The notes beneath the pieces are model-generated. The model did not search any database. It was not told where the DNA came from and worked only from the letters and a program-made list of their open reading frames with translations. From Cronobacter malonaticus LMG 23826 (GTDB lineage Bacteria; Pseudomonadota; Gammaproteobacteria; Enterobacterales; Enterobacteriaceae), in the NCBI RefSeq assembly GCF_001277215.2, contig NZ_CP013940.1:1798001-1862000 (forward strand): a stretch of DNA of 64,000 nt, given 5' to 3'. The position numbers and the translations under genes were made by a program. This document shows positions 48,723 to 61,949 of the stretch, in pieces (within the stretch, counting starts at the first letter, position 1; each line of letters starts with the position of its first letter).

Positions 48723-48905
48723 TCATATCTCCCAGGGCGCCTTCTCTTTTTTCTCCCCCGGTTCATCATTCTGCTGGCTCTGCGCCAGCAGTTCCGCCTT
48801 CAGAATTTCCAGATTATGAATGGCGGAGTGGTAATCGCCCGCCACCAGAATATCCAGAACGGTATCGATACGGTCAGCCAGCTGCTGCGGATTTACTGTC
48901 GGCAT
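48723..48905 (-). CDS. yciZ: YciZ, DUF2559 small protein
   Basis: The 60-aa product has the strongly conserved core [20 protein letters not shown] and the ending KAPWEI, both found in E. coli YciZ. The function is unknown. It converges on fsa and is divergent from rpfF. In E. coli yciZ lies between yciT and the gene for the PAS-GGDEF-EAL protein, which agrees with its place here. Confidence 0.92.
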   Translation of the reverse strand: MPTVNPQQLADRIDTVLDILVAGDYHSAIHNLEILKAELLAQSQQNDEPGEKKEKAPWEI

Positions 48906-49116
48906 AATGCTTCCTTTTTACGGTCGGTACAGGCCCATGATGCAGAAAAGCGGCGCTAAAGAGAAGCGGGCTGCCCGCTTAATATGCTACCAGAATCAAT
49001 CATTTCGCTTTAACAGATAAATATTGGTTATAAAACAGGCCAGCTTCCCGTGTGAAACGCCGCTGTGAATTAGTCTGATCCTGCGCATAACGCGTTAACT
49101 TACATGAGGAAAGACT

Positions 49117-49986
49117 ATGTCAGTATTCAACCAATCGACCTGCAAACTCTTTACCGATACAGCGCGTTTTACTCAACTTTCCGGCTTTTACGAGGAAGAA
49201 CGCCACATTATGTGGATGATGTTGCGGGCCCAGCCGCGTCCCTGTTTTAACCACGCGCTCATCGAAGAAATCATGAACCTCAGTTATCTGGTGCAGGAGG
49301 CCAGACTGGAGGTGGATTTCTGGGTCACCGGCTCGCTGGTGCCCGGCATGTATAACACCGGCGGCGATTTACAGTTTTTCGTCGACTGCATTCGCAACGG
49401 CAAACGCGAAGCGCTGCGCGCCTATGCGCGCGCCTGCGTGGACTGCGTACACGCCGCCTCGCGCGGCTTTGACTGCGGAGCCATCAGCCTTGCCATGGTA
49501 GAAGGCAGCGCGCTTGGTGGCGGTTTCGAGGCGGCGCTCGCGCACCATTTCGTACTGGCCCAGCGCGACGCCCGCATGGGGTTTCCGGAGATTGCTTTTA
49601 ATCTCTTTCCCGGCATGGGCGGCTATTCGCTGGTGACCCGCCGTGCCGGTATGCGGCTTGCCGAGGAGCTAATCTGGCAGGGCGAATCACACACCGCCGA
49701 GTGGTATCAACCGCAGGGGCTGGTAGACCTGCTCTTTGAACCAGGCCAGGGGTTTGTGGCGACGCGCACGTTCATCGATACCCTCAAACCGCGCCTTAAC
49801 GGGGTGAGGGCGATGCTTCGTGCTCGCCAGCGCGTGCTGCGTCTCTCGCGTAACGAACTCATGGAGATTACCGAAGACTGGGTGGACGCGGCGTTTAGCC
49901 TGGAGCCAAAAGATGTGGGCTACATGGAGCGCCTGATCCAGCTACAAAATCGCCACACCGCCGCGGCCCTGCGTAAAGCAGGCTAA
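49117..49986 (+). CDS. rpfF: RpfF, diffusible-signal-factor synthase (enoyl-CoA hydratase family)
   Basis: RpfF makes cis-2-unsaturated fatty acid signals (DSF/BDSF) from acyl-ACP by dehydration and thioester cleavage. The 289-aa protein has the crotonase fold with the stretch VEGSALGGGFEAAL. Two glutamates, Glu138 (GGFE) and Glu158 (FPEI), have the 20-residue spacing of the catalytic pair known in Xanthomonas RpfF, followed by FNLFPGMGGYS, a hallmark of the family. AGGAAAG gives the ribosome site. Its gene faces the receptor gene rpfR. E. coli lacks rpfF at this place; Cronobacter and Burkholderia carry such pairs. Confidence 0.9.
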   Translation: MSVFNQSTCKLFTDTARFTQLSGFYEEERHIMWMMLRAQPRPCFNHALIEEIMNLSYLVQEARLEVDFWVTGSLVPGMYNTGGDLQFFVDCIRNGKREALRAYARACVDCVHAASRGFDCGAISLAMVEGSALGGGFEAALAHHFVLAQRDARMGFPEIAFNLFPGMGGYSLVTRRAGMRLAEELIWQGESHTAEWYQPQGLVDLLFEPGQGFVATRTFIDTLKPRLNGVRAMLRARQRVLRLSRNELMEITEDWVDAAFSLEPKDVGYMERLIQLQNRHTAAALRKAG

Positions 49987-49997
49987 CGGCCATTCCT

Positions 49998-52083
<2,086 letters not shown>

Positions 52084-52260
52084 TTACGGGAATATATTGT
52101 TGGCGAAGGCGGCAAGCCGGTGTCGGTTACGGCCATTTCGCTTAATTCTCAACGCGTTAAATTACGACGCACTCTGTTAGTGTGATCGTTTTTTAGAAAA
52201 ATGCCCAAGTGAGACGGGAAAAATGTGCGCGCTCACACAGAGGGAAGGCGAAGGCGGCAG

Positions 52261-52291
52261 AGAAGAAAACTCCCCGGCGGGGCCGGGGAGT
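52261..52291 (-). terminator. Terminator of rnb
   Basis: On the minus strand a 9-bp stem (CTCCCCGGC / GCCGGGGAG) with a CCC loop is followed by TTTTCTTCT. It begins 7 bases after the rnb stop. Confidence 0.88.
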
Positions 52292-52297
52292 GGAGGG

Positions 52298-54232
52298 TCA
52301 GGCGACCGGGCGTGCGATGACGCTGCGGGTTTCCATACGCACTTCGGCGATGGTCACGTCGATAACGTCGGTGACTTTATAAACGGTCTCGCCTTTGATC
52401 TGCACAGTGCCGTTTTCCTGGCTGCAGACCAGTTCATCGCGCACTGCGTGCAGGAACGGCGCCGGAATAAAGGCGACCGCGCCATTATCCACCAGGCGCA
52501 CGCGCATGCCGCCGCGGCTGACATCGATAATTTCCGCCGCGAAGCGGGTATCGGTGCCGGCTTTGTCTTTCAGGAAGCGGGCATACAGCCAGTCGCCCAC
52601 GTCGCGCTCCGCCATGCGGTTGAGACGACGGCGCTCGGCCATCTGTACGGTGGCTTCATCCTGTGGACGCGCAGCGCTTTCGCCTTTGATGATGGCTTTC
52701 AGCAGACGGTGGTTGACCATATCGCCATATTTACGAATCGGCGAGGTCCAGGTCGCGTAAGCTTCAAGGCCGAGGCCGAAGTGCGGGCCTGGCTCGGTGC
52801 TGATTTCGGCAAACGACTGGAAGCGGCGGATGCGGCTGTCGAGGAAGCCGGACGGCTGTGCGTCCAGCTCACGACGCAGTTTGCAGAAGCCCGGCAGGGT
52901 GAGCACGTCGTTCGCATCCACATGCATACCGTGGCTTTGCAGCAGCGTCGCCAGTTGTTCGGTGCTCGCCGGGTCGAAACCCGCGTGGACGTTATAAACG
53001 CCGAAGCCCAGCTTGTCGCGCAGCACGCGCGCGGCGCAGATGTTCGCGGCAATCATCGATTCTTCAACGATACGGTTAGCGATGCGGCGCGGCTCGGCCA
53101 CGATATCCAGCACTTCGCCTTTCTCGCCAAGCACAAAGCGGTAATCCGGACGGTCTTTAAACACCAGCGCGTGTTCGGTACGCCAGGCGCTGCGGCGCTG
53201 GCAAATCTGTTGCAGCAGGCGGATCTGCGCGGCAATCGCCTCGCTGCCCGGCTGCCACTCGCCTTTTTCTTCCAGCCAGTCGGAAACGTCGTCATAGGCC
53301 AGTTTGGCTTTCGATTCGATGGTCGCTGCGAAGAAGTGAATGTCGTCGCTGATGGCGCCGTCGGCGTCGATAATCATGCGGCAGACCAGAGCCGGGCGCT
53401 GCACGCCTTCACGCAGCGAGCAGAGGTCGTCAGACAGCTCGCGCGGCAGCATCGGGATGTTAAAGCCCGGCAGGTAGTTGGTGAACGCGCGCACTTTCGC
53501 GATGTTATCAAGCTTGCTGCCTTCGGCGATCCACGCGGTCGGGTCGGCAATCGCGACGGTCAGTTGCAGGCGGTCGCCCTCCAGCGCTTCCACATACAGC
53601 GCATCGTCCATATCTTCGGTGCTGGCGCTGTCGATGGTGACGAAATCAAGCGCGGTTAAATCTTCACGCGTCAGGTTTTCATCCAGCATTTCGGTCGCCA
53701 CGCCGTCCGGCGCTTCGCGCTCAAGATTGTGGCGTGCCAGCGTCACCCACCACGGCACGAAGTGGTCGTCGCCGAAGGTAATAAACTGGGTCAGTTCCGC
53801 GTAGAAACCGCGATCGCCTTTCAGCGGATGACGGCGCATCTCCGCCACCGCCCAGTCGCCATTCTGAAAATCATGGCTGACGCCGCGTTCAGCGCGGCAC
53901 GGGATGGCGTCTTTCAGCAGCGGATGATCGGGAACGATAGAGAGACGATCGTCTTTCTTTTGCACCCGGCCCACAAAGCGGGTCAGGAAGGGTTCGATAA
54001 GCTCTTCCGGCTCGGCGGATTCTTTTTCCTTTTCCGTATGGATAACGGCAATGACGCGATCGCCGTGCATCACTTTCTTCATCTGCGGCGGCGGAATGAA
54101 GTAGCTTTTCTGCGCGTCAACCTCAAGGAAACCAAAACCTTTTTCCGTGGCTTTTACTACCCCTTCGGCGCGCGGCGTCTGGGAATGCAGTTGCTGTTTA
54201 AGCTGCGCAAGCAGCGGGTTATCCTGAAACAT
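52298..54232 (-). CDS. rnb: Exoribonuclease II
   Basis: RNase II degrades single-stranded RNA from the 3' end one nucleotide at a time. The product is 644 aa, as in E. coli. Two N-terminal cold-shock-type domains precede the catalytic RNB domain, whose acidic cluster is [19 protein letters not shown] (Asp201, Asp207, Asp209, Asp210). An S1 domain closes the protein. It is followed by a strong terminator. yciW lies upstream on the same strand with an 87-base gap. Confidence 0.96.
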   Translation of the reverse strand: MFQDNPLLAQLKQQLHSQTPRAEGVVKATEKGFGFLEVDAQKSYFIPPPQMKKVMHGDRVIAVIHTEKEKESAEPEELIEPFLTRFVGRVQKKDDRLSIVPDHPLLKDAIPCRAERGVSHDFQNGDWAVAEMRRHPLKGDRGFYAELTQFITFGDDHFVPWWVTLARHNLEREAPDGVATEMLDENLTREDLTALDFVTIDSASTEDMDDALYVEALEGDRLQLTVAIADPTAWIAEGSKLDNIAKVRAFTNYLPGFNIPMLPRELSDDLCSLREGVQRPALVCRMIIDADGAISDDIHFFAATIESKAKLAYDDVSDWLEEKGEWQPGSEAIAAQIRLLQQICQRRSAWRTEHALVFKDRPDYRFVLGEKGEVLDIVAEPRRIANRIVEESMIAANICAARVLRDKLGFGVYNVHAGFDPASTEQLATLLQSHGMHVDANDVLTLPGFCKLRRELDAQPSGFLDSRIRRFQSFAEISTEPGPHFGLGLEAYATWTSPIRKYGDMVNHRLLKAIIKGESAARPQDEATVQMAERRRLNRMAERDVGDWLYARFLKDKAGTDTRFAAEIIDVSRGGMRVRLVDNGAVAFIPAPFLHAVRDELVCSQENGTVQIKGETVYKVTDVIDVTIAEVRMETRSVIARPVA

Positions 54233-54319
54233 AGTGTCGAATTTTCGTGGCCAAAAGAGCGGCTGACAGTTTTACGCGATTGCGCGCCTCCCGGCAAGCG
54301 CTCTTTAGGCAACCGCAGG

Positions 54320-55474
54320 CTACGCGGCGACGCCAAGACCAAGCCGCAGACGGTTTATCCAGCCGCAGGCGCTGCCAAAGGCGAGCAGGCGCAGGGCGTC
54401 CTGGGCATCAAAACCGGCGTCTGTCAGCGGCTCAAGCTGGGCGTGGCCAAACCGCGCCGGGGCGCGGGTCAGCATCTGCATCGCCTGAATAATCGCGCGC
54501 GCTCTGGGGTGGTTATGGCTCCAGGCGAGCAGCGCCCGTTCACCGTTGCGCGCCGCGTCTGCAAGCCCTGGCTCGTCGCGCAGGCGCAGCGCGGCCTCAT
54601 CAAAACAGCTTGCGCTGCCGTTGATGCGCGCGGATACCAGCGCCACCAGCGCAGCGTCAGCCGCATCCTCCGGCCTTTGCAGCACGACGAGCAGCGCGGC
54701 GAGGCCCGCTAAGGCGCTCGCGTCATGAGCCAGCAGAGAGAGCATCGGTTGCAGCAGCGGCTCATCCAGCGCCGCGTTATAAGCAGCTTGCTGGTCGGCG
54801 CTGGCCCAGCCCATCTCCAGCGCCGGGAGATCGGGCTGCCAGCGCGACTCAGCGGCGCTAAAGAGTGAGGCAGGCGCGTCCTGTTGCATGTCGATGCCCG
54901 GCAACCAGCGCGCCGGCTGGCCGGGCTGCGCCTGTAACAGCGCCACCGCGCGAGCCTGAAAGCCTACGAAACCGATAATCTGCGTAAACGTCACGATGTC
55001 ATGCACTGACAACCCCGCGTCTTCCAGTTGCGCACGTGCCGCGCTGTCAATCAACGTCGGCTGACTGGCGAGCTGGCGAGCGGTCTGGGTGAGCAGCGTC
55101 AGGCGGCGGTTGCTTTCCCGCGAGGAATCCGGCCCCGGCTCGGGCGCCAGACGGGCGGCGTAATGGTTGCAAAGCCGCTGCACGCCGCAGACCTGTGCGA
55201 CGGTCAGTGCGGCGCTGAGGCGGTCATAGACGCTCAGCGTATGAAGACGGGTGACGTCGCGTTTATCAGGCAGCAGGGAAGGGATAAGCGCACGCGCGGC
55301 GTCGCACCACGGCGCATGGGCGGCGATGTTCACGTCGTCCAGCGGCAGGTCGAGCAGAAAACGGTCCTCCACCTTTGCGGCTTCGGGAACTAACGGCAGC
55401 GGATCTGCCGGACAGAGGCTGGACTGGGTTTCATGATACCAGTGGCTTTTGCCGGTAAGGCGGCGTTGTTCCAT
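54320..55474 (-). CDS. yciW: YciW, peroxidase-related oxidoreductase family protein
   Basis: The 384-aa product begins MEQRRLTGKSHWYHETQSS, as E. coli YciW does. E. coli yciW belongs to the CysB regulon and has been linked to cysteine or methionine metabolism; the reaction is unknown. The sequence is alanine- and leucine-rich, with a region resembling alkylhydroperoxidase-like folds in its middle (DAGLSVHDIVTFTQIIGFVG) but without an obvious redox CxxC. I start at ATG 55474, where similarity begins; the frame is open 15 codons further. Confidence 0.85.
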   Translation of the reverse strand: MEQRRLTGKSHWYHETQSSLCPADPLPLVPEAAKVEDRFLLDLPLDDVNIAAHAPWCDAARALIPSLLPDKRDVTRLHTLSVYDRLSAALTVAQVCGVQRLCNHYAARLAPEPGPDSSRESNRRLTLLTQTARQLASQPTLIDSAARAQLEDAGLSVHDIVTFTQIIGFVGFQARAVALLQAQPGQPARWLPGIDMQQDAPASLFSAAESRWQPDLPALEMGWASADQQAAYNAALDEPLLQPMLSLLAHDASALAGLAALLVVLQRPEDAADAALVALVSARINGSASCFDEAALRLRDEPGLADAARNGERALLAWSHNHPRARAIIQAMQMLTRAPARFGHAQLEPLTDAGFDAQDALRLLAFGSACGWINRLRLGLGVAA

Positions 55475-55614
55475 GGTCGTTCCTTGTCTGAAAATGAGCG
55501 CCCGGAACGGCGGAAACAATACGCGGCGCCGGGCAGGTCACGCACGACTATCCTGGCGTAACACTTCGCGGCGATAAAAGATTGTTCGGTGATAACAAAT
55601 ATCAGAAAGGTATA

Positions 55615-55646
55615 AATAAAAAGGGCAGGTTGAAAACCTGCCCTTT
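55615..55646 (-). terminator. Terminator of fabI
   Basis: On the minus strand a stem AAGGGCAGGTT / AACCTGCCCTT with a TTC-type loop is followed by TTTATTTAT. It lies 18 bases after the fabI stop. Confidence 0.9.
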
Positions 55647-55663
55647 GGCGAGAACCCGGAAGA

Positions 55664-56452
55664 TTATTTCAGTTCCAGCTCGTTCATCGCAGCGATGCTG
55701 AAACCGCCGTCAACGTGAACCACTTCACCGGTGATACCGCCGGAAAGGTCAGAGCACAGGAACGCCGCGGAGTTACCCACGTCTTCAATGGTGACGGTGC
55801 GGCGGATCGGGGTGACCGCTTCGCAGTGCGCCAGCATTTTACGGAAATCTTTAATGCCGGAAGCCGCCAGCGTGCGGATCGGGCCTGCGGAGATGGCGTT
55901 AACGCGCACGCCTTCCGGACCCATCGCGTTCGCCATGTAGCGTACGTTGGCTTCCAGAGACGCTTTCGCCAGACCCATCACGTTGTAGTTCGGGATAGCG
56001 CGCTCTGCGCCCAGGTAGGAGAGGGTCAGCAGCGCCGCGTTCGGGTTCAGCATAGAACGGCACGCTTTCGCCATTGCCACAAAGCTGTATGCGCTGATGT
56101 CGTGCGCGATTTTGAAGCCTTCACGGGTCACGGCGTTAACGTAGTCGCCATCCAGCTGGTCAGCCGGCGCGAAACCGATGGAGTGTACGAAACCGTCAAA
56201 TTTCGGCCAGACTTTGGCAAGCTCGGTGAACAGCGCGTCGATGCTTTCATCTTCCGCAACGTCACACGGCAGCACGATGCTGGAGTCCAGTTGAGCGGCA
56301 AACTCTTCCACGCGGCCTTTCAGCTTGTCGTTCTGGTAGGTGAACGCCAGTTCAGCCCCTTCACGGTGCATTGCCTGTGCGATACCGTACGCGATGGACA
56401 GTTTGCTGGCTACGCCAGTCACCAGAATGCGCTTACCGGTAAGAAAACCCAT
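55664..56452 (-). CDS. fabI: Enoyl-[acyl-carrier-protein] reductase (NADH) FabI
   Basis: FabI carries out the last reduction of each fatty-acid elongation round and is the target of triclosan. The 262-aa SDR protein has the family's cofactor motif ([20 protein letters not shown]), the [14 protein letters not shown] loop with Gly93 unchanged, and the catalytic YNVMGLAK (Tyr156, Lys163). Length equals E. coli FabI. Its leader on the minus strand holds a 7-bp hairpin (56484-56504) and a TAGAAT that may be the -10. Confidence 0.96.
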   Translation of the reverse strand: MGFLTGKRILVTGVASKLSIAYGIAQAMHREGAELAFTYQNDKLKGRVEEFAAQLDSSIVLPCDVAEDESIDALFTELAKVWPKFDGFVHSIGFAPADQLDGDYVNAVTREGFKIAHDISAYSFVAMAKACRSMLNPNAALLTLSYLGAERAIPNYNVMGLAKASLEANVRYMANAMGPEGVRVNAISAGPIRTLAASGIKDFRKMLAHCEAVTPIRRTVTIEDVGNSAAFLCSDLSGGITGEVVHVDGGFSIAAMNELELK

Positions 56453-56572
56453 AGCTTTTAATCCTTATCGTCATTGTTATGGCGGCTGGCCGAAAGCGCC
56501 AGCCGTCGTTAAAACGCGGCGATTCTAACATGACTCGCCGGAGGAGTTAATCCGACCACTACAGATGGCGGA

Positions 56573-57379
56573 TTAGCGGTCTTTCCGCCAGGCGTCGGCG
56601 GTTAAGGCTTCGCCGAAATGACTGGCGATAAGCCGTTTGGTTAAATCGTGCAGCGGCGAGGCGAGAACATCGGCCGTACTGCCGCGCTCCACCACTTCGC
56701 CCTGATGCATCACCATCACCTGATCGCTGATGTGTTTCATCATGCCGATGTGCTGGGTGACATAAATATAAGAGATACCCTGTTTTTCCTGTAATTCCAG
56801 CATCAGGTTGATTAACTGCGAACGCATCGACATATCGAGCGACGCCAGCGCTTCGTCGGCGATAATGACTTTCGGGCGCAGGATGAGCGCGCGCGCGAGG
56901 CCCAGACGCTGCTTCTGGCCCGGTGCCAGCATATGCGGATAGTAACTCACGTGATCGGGCAGCAGACCGACCATACGCAGCGTCTCTTTAATGCGCTTCG
57001 CGCGGGCTTCCGGCTCCAGATCGGTGTTAAGCCGCAGCGGGAAGTCGAGAATTTGCGAAATCCGCTGGCGCGGGTTGAGCGACGTCGACGGGTCCTGGAA
57101 AATCATGCGGATCCGCTGGCTGCGAAACGAATAATCGCCAAACGTCAGCGGATGATCGTCAATCACCAGATCGCCTGTGGTCGGCGCGACCATGCCAGCC
57201 AGCATTTTGGCGAGCGTGGATTTACCCGAGCCGTTCTCGCCGATGATAGCCAGCGTCTGGCGCTCGCGCAGGGTAAAGCTCAGCGGCTTTACCGCCTCGA
57301 CGGTCTGGCGGCGAAACCAGCCGGTGCGGTAACGATAGGTTTTACTCAGGTTGCGAACCTGCAACAGCGTTTCCACCAT
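56573..57379 (-). CDS. sapF: SapF, ABC transporter ATP-binding protein
   Basis: SapF is one of two ATPases of the Sap transporter, linked to resistance to antimicrobial peptides in Salmonella and to putrescine export (SapBCDF) in E. coli. The 268-aa protein has Walker A (GENGSGKSTLAKM) and Walker B with IADEALASLD. Its ABC signature reads LAPGQKQRLG rather than LSGGQ, and the switch position is TQHIG. From memory E. coli SapF has the same changes, so they are family features. It is the last gene of sapABCDF. Confidence 0.95.
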   Translation of the reverse strand: MVETLLQVRNLSKTYRYRTGWFRRQTVEAVKPLSFTLRERQTLAIIGENGSGKSTLAKMLAGMVAPTTGDLVIDDHPLTFGDYSFRSQRIRMIFQDPSTSLNPRQRISQILDFPLRLNTDLEPEARAKRIKETLRMVGLLPDHVSYYPHMLAPGQKQRLGLARALILRPKVIIADEALASLDMSMRSQLINLMLELQEKQGISYIYVTQHIGMMKHISDQVMVMHQGEVVERGSTADVLASPLHDLTKRLIASHFGEALTADAWRKDR

Positions 57380-57380
57380 T

Positions 57381-58373
57381 TCACTCTCTCTCCATATTCA
57401 GCGGGAAATGGCAGGCGAAAAGATGATTTTTCGGCCCGTCGAGACGCGGGGTTTCGATACATTTGCGCTGGGCATACGGGCAGCGCGGCCCCAGGCGGCA
57501 GCCAATCGGCAAATGCTCAAGCAGCGGGATCGCGCCCGGCAGCGTATTGAGGCGGCTTTTATGCGGCATCGCGCTGCCGAAATCCGGAATCGCGCGGATC
57601 AGCGCCTGGGTATAAGGGTGGTGCGGGGTGGAAATCAGCTCCTCGCTCGGCGCGGTTTCCACCGTCTGCCCGCAGTAGAGCACGTCGATACGGTCAGCCC
57701 ACTGGCTCAGCATCTGTAAATCGTGGCTGATAAGCAGAATCGTGGTGTTGTTATTCTGGTTAAGCCGCGACAGCAGGCGGAAAATCTGCGCCTGGGTGGT
57801 TGGCTCCATCGCGTTGGTCGGCTCATCGGCAATCAGCAGGCGCGGCTGGTTGGCGAGCGCAATCGCTATCATCACCTTCTGGCATTCGCCTTCCGTCAGT
57901 TCATACGGGAAGCTGCGCATCGCGTCTTTATGATCTTTTATCCCGACACGGTGCAGCAGTTCGATGGCCCGGCGCTTGCGCCAGCCGAAACGCTGCCACC
58001 AGCGGCCTTTGTACGTCCAGCCGGGGATGTTTTGCATCAGCTGGCGGCCAATTTTCTCGGACGGATCGAGACAGGATTGCGGCTCCTGGAAAATCATCGA
58101 CACGTTATGGCCCACCAGACGGCGGCGCTCGCGCGGCGACAGGCGCAGCAGGTCGATATCGTCAAAGCGCATACGGTCGGCGGTGATACGCCAGTTATCT
58201 TTGGTCACGCCGCAAATCGCTTTTGCAATCAGGCTTTTACCGGAGCCCGATTCGCCCACCAACCCGCGAATGTCGCCTTCCGGCAGGCTCAGGCTCACGC
58301 GATCCACCGCTTTCACCCAGCCTTCGCTGGTTTTAAATTCAATCGTCAGGTTACGAATATCCAGCAGCGGCAT
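57381..58373 (-). CDS. sapD: SapD, ABC transporter ATP-binding protein
   Basis: SapD is the second ATPase of the Sap system; in E. coli it also supports potassium uptake by Trk. The 330-aa product has Walker A ([13 protein letters not shown]), Walker B ([13 protein letters not shown]) and a C-terminal cysteine region ([15 protein letters not shown]), as in oligopeptide ATPases. Its signature is [11 protein letters not shown] instead of LSGGQ. It starts at the last base of sapC and ends 1 base before sapF. Confidence 0.95.
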   Translation of the reverse strand: MPLLDIRNLTIEFKTSEGWVKAVDRVSLSLPEGDIRGLVGESGSGKSLIAKAICGVTKDNWRITADRMRFDDIDLLRLSPRERRRLVGHNVSMIFQEPQSCLDPSEKIGRQLMQNIPGWTYKGRWWQRFGWRKRRAIELLHRVGIKDHKDAMRSFPYELTEGECQKVMIAIALANQPRLLIADEPTNAMEPTTQAQIFRLLSRLNQNNNTTILLISHDLQMLSQWADRIDVLYCGQTVETAPSEELISTPHHPYTQALIRAIPDFGSAMPHKSRLNTLPGAIPLLEHLPIGCRLGPRCPYAQRKCIETPRLDGPKNHLFACHFPLNMERE

Positions 58374-59263
58374 TATTCCACCCCCGCGTCGATGGCGCGA
58401 CGAATGCCGTCGCCCAGTAAATTGACCAGCAATACGCTAATCATAATGGCGGCCCCCGGCAGCATTACTGTCCAGGGCGCGACGTAAATCAGCTCCAGCG
58501 CGTCGCCGAGCATCGCGCCCCATTCGGGCGAGGGGAGCTGCGCGCCGAGATCGAGAAAACCGAGTGCTGCGATATCCAGAATCGCAATCGACAGCGCGCG
58601 GGTGATTTCGCCGACCAGCACCGAGGCGGTGTTAGGCAGTACGGCGAACCACAGAATATTAAAGGTGGTCGCGCCATCCAGCCGCGCGGCGATCACATAC
58701 TCTTTTTCCAGTTCGTCATGCACCATGCTGTATACCGAACGCACCATGCGCGGCACCAGCGCCAGCCAGACGGCCAGCATCGCATGGCTTAGCTGCGGCC
58801 CGGCGAAGGCGACCACGATAATCGCCAGCAGCAGTGACGGAATCGAGAGCAGCGTATCCAGCACATGATTGAGCACCGCCGAGCGCAGCCCGTGGGTGGC
58901 ACCCGCCAGCACGCCCAGCAGCAGCCCGCAGGCGGTCGCCGCCAGCGTTACGACGAACGCGCCACCGATGGTAGGAGCCGCGCCGCTCAACAGGCGGCTT
59001 AGCAGATCGCGTCCTAAATCGTCGGTGCCGAGGAAGAACGAAACTTCGCCATAGCGCGACCATGACGGCGGCAGCAACTGATAGCCGAGAAATTGTTGAT
59101 CGATGCCGTAGGGCGCAAAGAGCCTGCCGAACACGCACAACAGCACCAGACCCGCACAACCGTACAGGCCCACCATCGCGACGGTGTCGCCATAAAATTT
59201 ACGCCAGACGGTGCGCAGCGCGCCCGGCGCGCGTTTCTCGCGATAGACGCTATCGTAAGGCAT
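58373..59263 (-). CDS. sapC: SapC, ABC transporter permease
   Basis: SapC is one of the two permeases of the Sap transporter. The 296-aa product has an N-terminal cytoplasmic part ([20 protein letters not shown]), about six hydrophobic helices, and the permease coupling loop ([19 protein letters not shown]). The start overlaps the end of sapB by 14 bases and the stop overlaps the sapD start by one base, showing a tight operon. Confidence 0.95.
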   Translation of the reverse strand: MPYDSVYREKRAPGALRTVWRKFYGDTVAMVGLYGCAGLVLLCVFGRLFAPYGIDQQFLGYQLLPPSWSRYGEVSFFLGTDDLGRDLLSRLLSGAAPTIGGAFVVTLAATACGLLLGVLAGATHGLRSAVLNHVLDTLLSIPSLLLAIIVVAFAGPQLSHAMLAVWLALVPRMVRSVYSMVHDELEKEYVIAARLDGATTFNILWFAVLPNTASVLVGEITRALSIAILDIAALGFLDLGAQLPSPEWGAMLGDALELIYVAPWTVMLPGAAIMISVLLVNLLGDGIRRAIDAGVE

Positions 59264-60215
59264 ACCATTCCTTATGTTTCAGCGGGTTCGCCAGCGCGCC
59301 CAGAATATCCGAAATCACGTTCACCAGAATCACCAGCGACCCGACGACCATCACACCCGCGGAAATCGCGGCGTAGTCCTGCTGGCGAATGGCGTTAATC
59401 AGCCAGCGGCCAAGGCCCGGCCAGCTAAAGACCATTTCGGTGATCATCGCGAGCGTCAGCATGGTGGAAAATTGCAGCCCCAGACGCGGGATAACCGGCG
59501 GCAGGGCGTTATGCAGCACGTGGCGGCGCAGAATAGTCAGACGCGACAGCCCGCGCGTGGCGGCCGCTTTGATGTAGTTGCGCTCCAGGATTTCAACAGT
59601 GCTGACGCGCACCAGGCGGATCACTTCGGTGGTTGGCGCGACGGCGAGCGTCAGCACCGGCAGTACCATATGGCGCAGCGCGCTTAAAATCATCTCGTGA
59701 CGCCACGGCGAGTCCGAAAGCCAGGCGTCAATCAGCGCGAAACCCGTCACCGTTTTCACTTCATACAACAGGTCGAAGCGTCCGGAGACCGGGAACCAGC
59801 CGAGCGTCAGCGAAAAGAACAGCGTAAAAAGCAGCGCCAGCCAGAACACAGGAATCGAAAAGCCGAGCAGCGCCAGCGCGCTGATGATTTTATCCTGCCA
59901 TTTATGGCGCAGAATGCCCGCCGCCATGCCGACCGGAATACCCACCAGCAGCGCCAGCCCGAAGGCCAGCACGCACAGCTCCATCGTGGCCGGGAACACT
60001 TCGCGCAATTGGGTGGAGATAAGCTGGCCGTTGATGCTGGAGACGCCAAAATCCCAGTGCAATACGCTGTCGCACCAGAACAGCCACGCGTTCCAGAGCG
60101 AGGCACCCTGAAGCGGCGCGTGCGGCGTAAAATAGCTCAGGCAGAAGCCGACAATGGTCAGGAAAAACAGCGTGATAAACAGCAACACCAGACGGCGCAG
60201 GGTAAAGATAATCAT
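59250..60215 (-). CDS. sapB: SapB, ABC transporter permease
   Basis: SapB pairs with SapC in the inner membrane. The 321-aa product begins with the membrane helix typical of DppB/OppB-type permeases ([20 protein letters not shown]) and has the coupling loop [20 protein letters not shown]. The length equals E. coli SapB. Its start overlaps the sapA stop by four bases and its end overlaps sapC by 14. Confidence 0.95.
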   Translation of the reverse strand: MIIFTLRRLVLLFITLFFLTIVGFCLSYFTPHAPLQGASLWNAWLFWCDSVLHWDFGVSSINGQLISTQLREVFPATMELCVLAFGLALLVGIPVGMAAGILRHKWQDKIISALALLGFSIPVFWLALLFTLFFSLTLGWFPVSGRFDLLYEVKTVTGFALIDAWLSDSPWRHEMILSALRHMVLPVLTLAVAPTTEVIRLVRVSTVEILERNYIKAAATRGLSRLTILRRHVLHNALPPVIPRLGLQFSTMLTLAMITEMVFSWPGLGRWLINAIRQQDYAAISAGVMVVGSLVILVNVISDILGALANPLKHKEWYALR

Positions 60216-61852
60216 GGCTGTTTGTCCTCAGTGGGTTCGCGCGAAACGCCCGCGAACGAGGCGTTGCCGAACGGGCTTAACACCAGGCCCTTCATATCAT
60301 AACGGTACGCCTGCAACCGCAGCGACGACGCCAGCGGCAGCACCGGCAACTGTTCCGCGAGGATCGTCTGCGCGCGGGTGTAGGCTTCAATCCGGTATGC
60401 CAGCTGCTGCGAGGAGAGCGCCGATTGCAGTACGCCGTCAAAATCGCGGTCGCACCAGTGGGCGTAGTTGGTTTGCGAGCGAATGGCCGCACAGCTTAAC
60501 AGCGGGCGGAAAAAGCTATCCGGATCGTTACTGTCCGTCGCCCAGCCCGCGAGCGTTAAATCGTGGTTCATATCCATAAGGCGGGCCTCCTGGAAGCGGC
60601 CCTCCACCGGGACGATATCCACCGTCACGCCCACCTGCGCCAGATCTGCCTGCAACAGTTCGGCGGTTTTGAGCGGGCTTGGGTTCCAGGCCTGGGAGCT
60701 GGTCGGCACCCAGAGTTTCAGCGTCAGGTTTTCAAGCCCCAGCGCTTTCAGCTGCGCGCGCGCTTTATCGGGGTTGTATTCGGTGATTTTCGCGTTGTTG
60801 TCATACGCCCAGGAAGCACGCGGCAGAATCGACGCGGCGGTTTCCGCCGTACCGTAATAGATAGACTGCATCAGGCGCTGGTTATTAATGGCCAGCGCCA
60901 GCGCGTGGCGCACTTGCGGGTTATCGAGCGGCGGTTTATGGGTATTAAACGCCAGATAAGCGATATTCATGCCGGGGCGCAGCGTCAGGCGCAGGCGCGG
61001 GTCATCTCTGAGACTCGTAAGCTGGCTCGCCGCAGGCCAGGCCAGCACGTCGCACTCGCCGGTAAGGAGCTTCGACAGACGCCCGGTGCCGCCAGAGCCG
61101 AGATCGATAACCACCTGCGGCATCTGCGGTTTGCCGCGCCAGTAGGCGTCGTGACGCAGCAGGCGAATATACTGCCCGGCGCGATACTCGCCGAGACGGA
61201 ACGGCCCGGTGCCGACCGGTTCGCGATCCAGTTCCTCCTGATCGCCGCTACGCTCAAGCGCCGCGGCGTACTCCGCCGACATCACCGACGCGTAATGCGT
61301 GGCGAGATGCCATAAAAAAGAGGCGTCCGGCTGGCGTAAGCGAAACTCCACGGTGCGGTTGTCGAGCTTGCGCACGCTGCGGACGTTATCGGCGAACTGG
61401 AGACTGTCGAAATAGGGGTAGCTGCCGCCGTTGACGTTATGCCACGGGTGTTTCGGGTCGATAATACGCTGAAAGCTGAACACCACGTCGTCGGCGTTAA
61501 GCGCGCGCGTGGGCGTAAACCAGCGGGTGTGCTGAAACTGCACGTTCGGGCGCAGGCGAAAACGCCAGGTGATGCCGTCATCCGGCGTCTCCCAGCTTTC
61601 GGCAAGCTCCGGCACCAGCCGGTAGGTATAAGGATCGACATCCAGCAGCCGGTCATAAAGCTGGGCGGCGAGCGTATCGACCGTCAGCCCGCTGCCCGCT
61701 TTTTGCGGGTTAAAGGTATTAACCTGGCCATTAACGCAATAGACAAATCCGCTCTGGCGAATATCGCCGGGCGATTCGGCGGGAGGCGCAGCATAAGCCG
61801 GTACGCTCAGTAGCCCGAGCGTCGCTAAAAAAGGGGAGAGAATTCCGCGCAT
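60212..61852 (-). CDS. sapA: SapA, periplasmic peptide-binding protein
   Basis: SapA is the periplasmic binding protein of the Sap system and binds antimicrobial peptides and perhaps heme in other bacteria. From ATG 61852 the product is 546 aa, as in E. coli (547). The signal peptide ([20 protein letters not shown], cleavage before APPAES) leads into a family-5 binding-protein domain ([52 protein letters not shown]). No clear ribosome site is visible for either this ATG or the upstream GTG at 61876; I follow the E. coli start. Confidence 0.92.
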   Translation of the reverse strand: MRGILSPFLATLGLLSVPAYAAPPAESPGDIRQSGFVYCVNGQVNTFNPQKAGSGLTVDTLAAQLYDRLLDVDPYTYRLVPELAESWETPDDGITWRFRLRPNVQFQHTRWFTPTRALNADDVVFSFQRIIDPKHPWHNVNGGSYPYFDSLQFADNVRSVRKLDNRTVEFRLRQPDASFLWHLATHYASVMSAEYAAALERSGDQEELDREPVGTGPFRLGEYRAGQYIRLLRHDAYWRGKPQMPQVVIDLGSGGTGRLSKLLTGECDVLAWPAASQLTSLRDDPRLRLTLRPGMNIAYLAFNTHKPPLDNPQVRHALALAINNQRLMQSIYYGTAETAASILPRASWAYDNNAKITEYNPDKARAQLKALGLENLTLKLWVPTSSQAWNPSPLKTAELLQADLAQVGVTVDIVPVEGRFQEARLMDMNHDLTLAGWATDSNDPDSFFRPLLSCAAIRSQTNYAHWCDRDFDGVLQSALSSQQLAYRIEAYTRAQTILAEQLPVLPLASSLRLQAYRYDMKGLVLSPFGNASFAGVSREPTEDKQP

Positions 61853-61949
61853 AAGTTTTTGAGTTGTTTTAGTCACCAGGCAAAGTGTATCGCACTTACG
61901 CGGCCTGCGTAAAAAACTCTGCGGGCGTTTGGGTTAAAAGTATCCGCCC

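Noticed and set aside
56573..58373. SapF and SapD as degenerate ATPases because their ABC signatures are not LSGGQ
   Set aside because: The same altered signatures are, to my memory, present in E. coli SapF and SapD, so they are family features and not decay.
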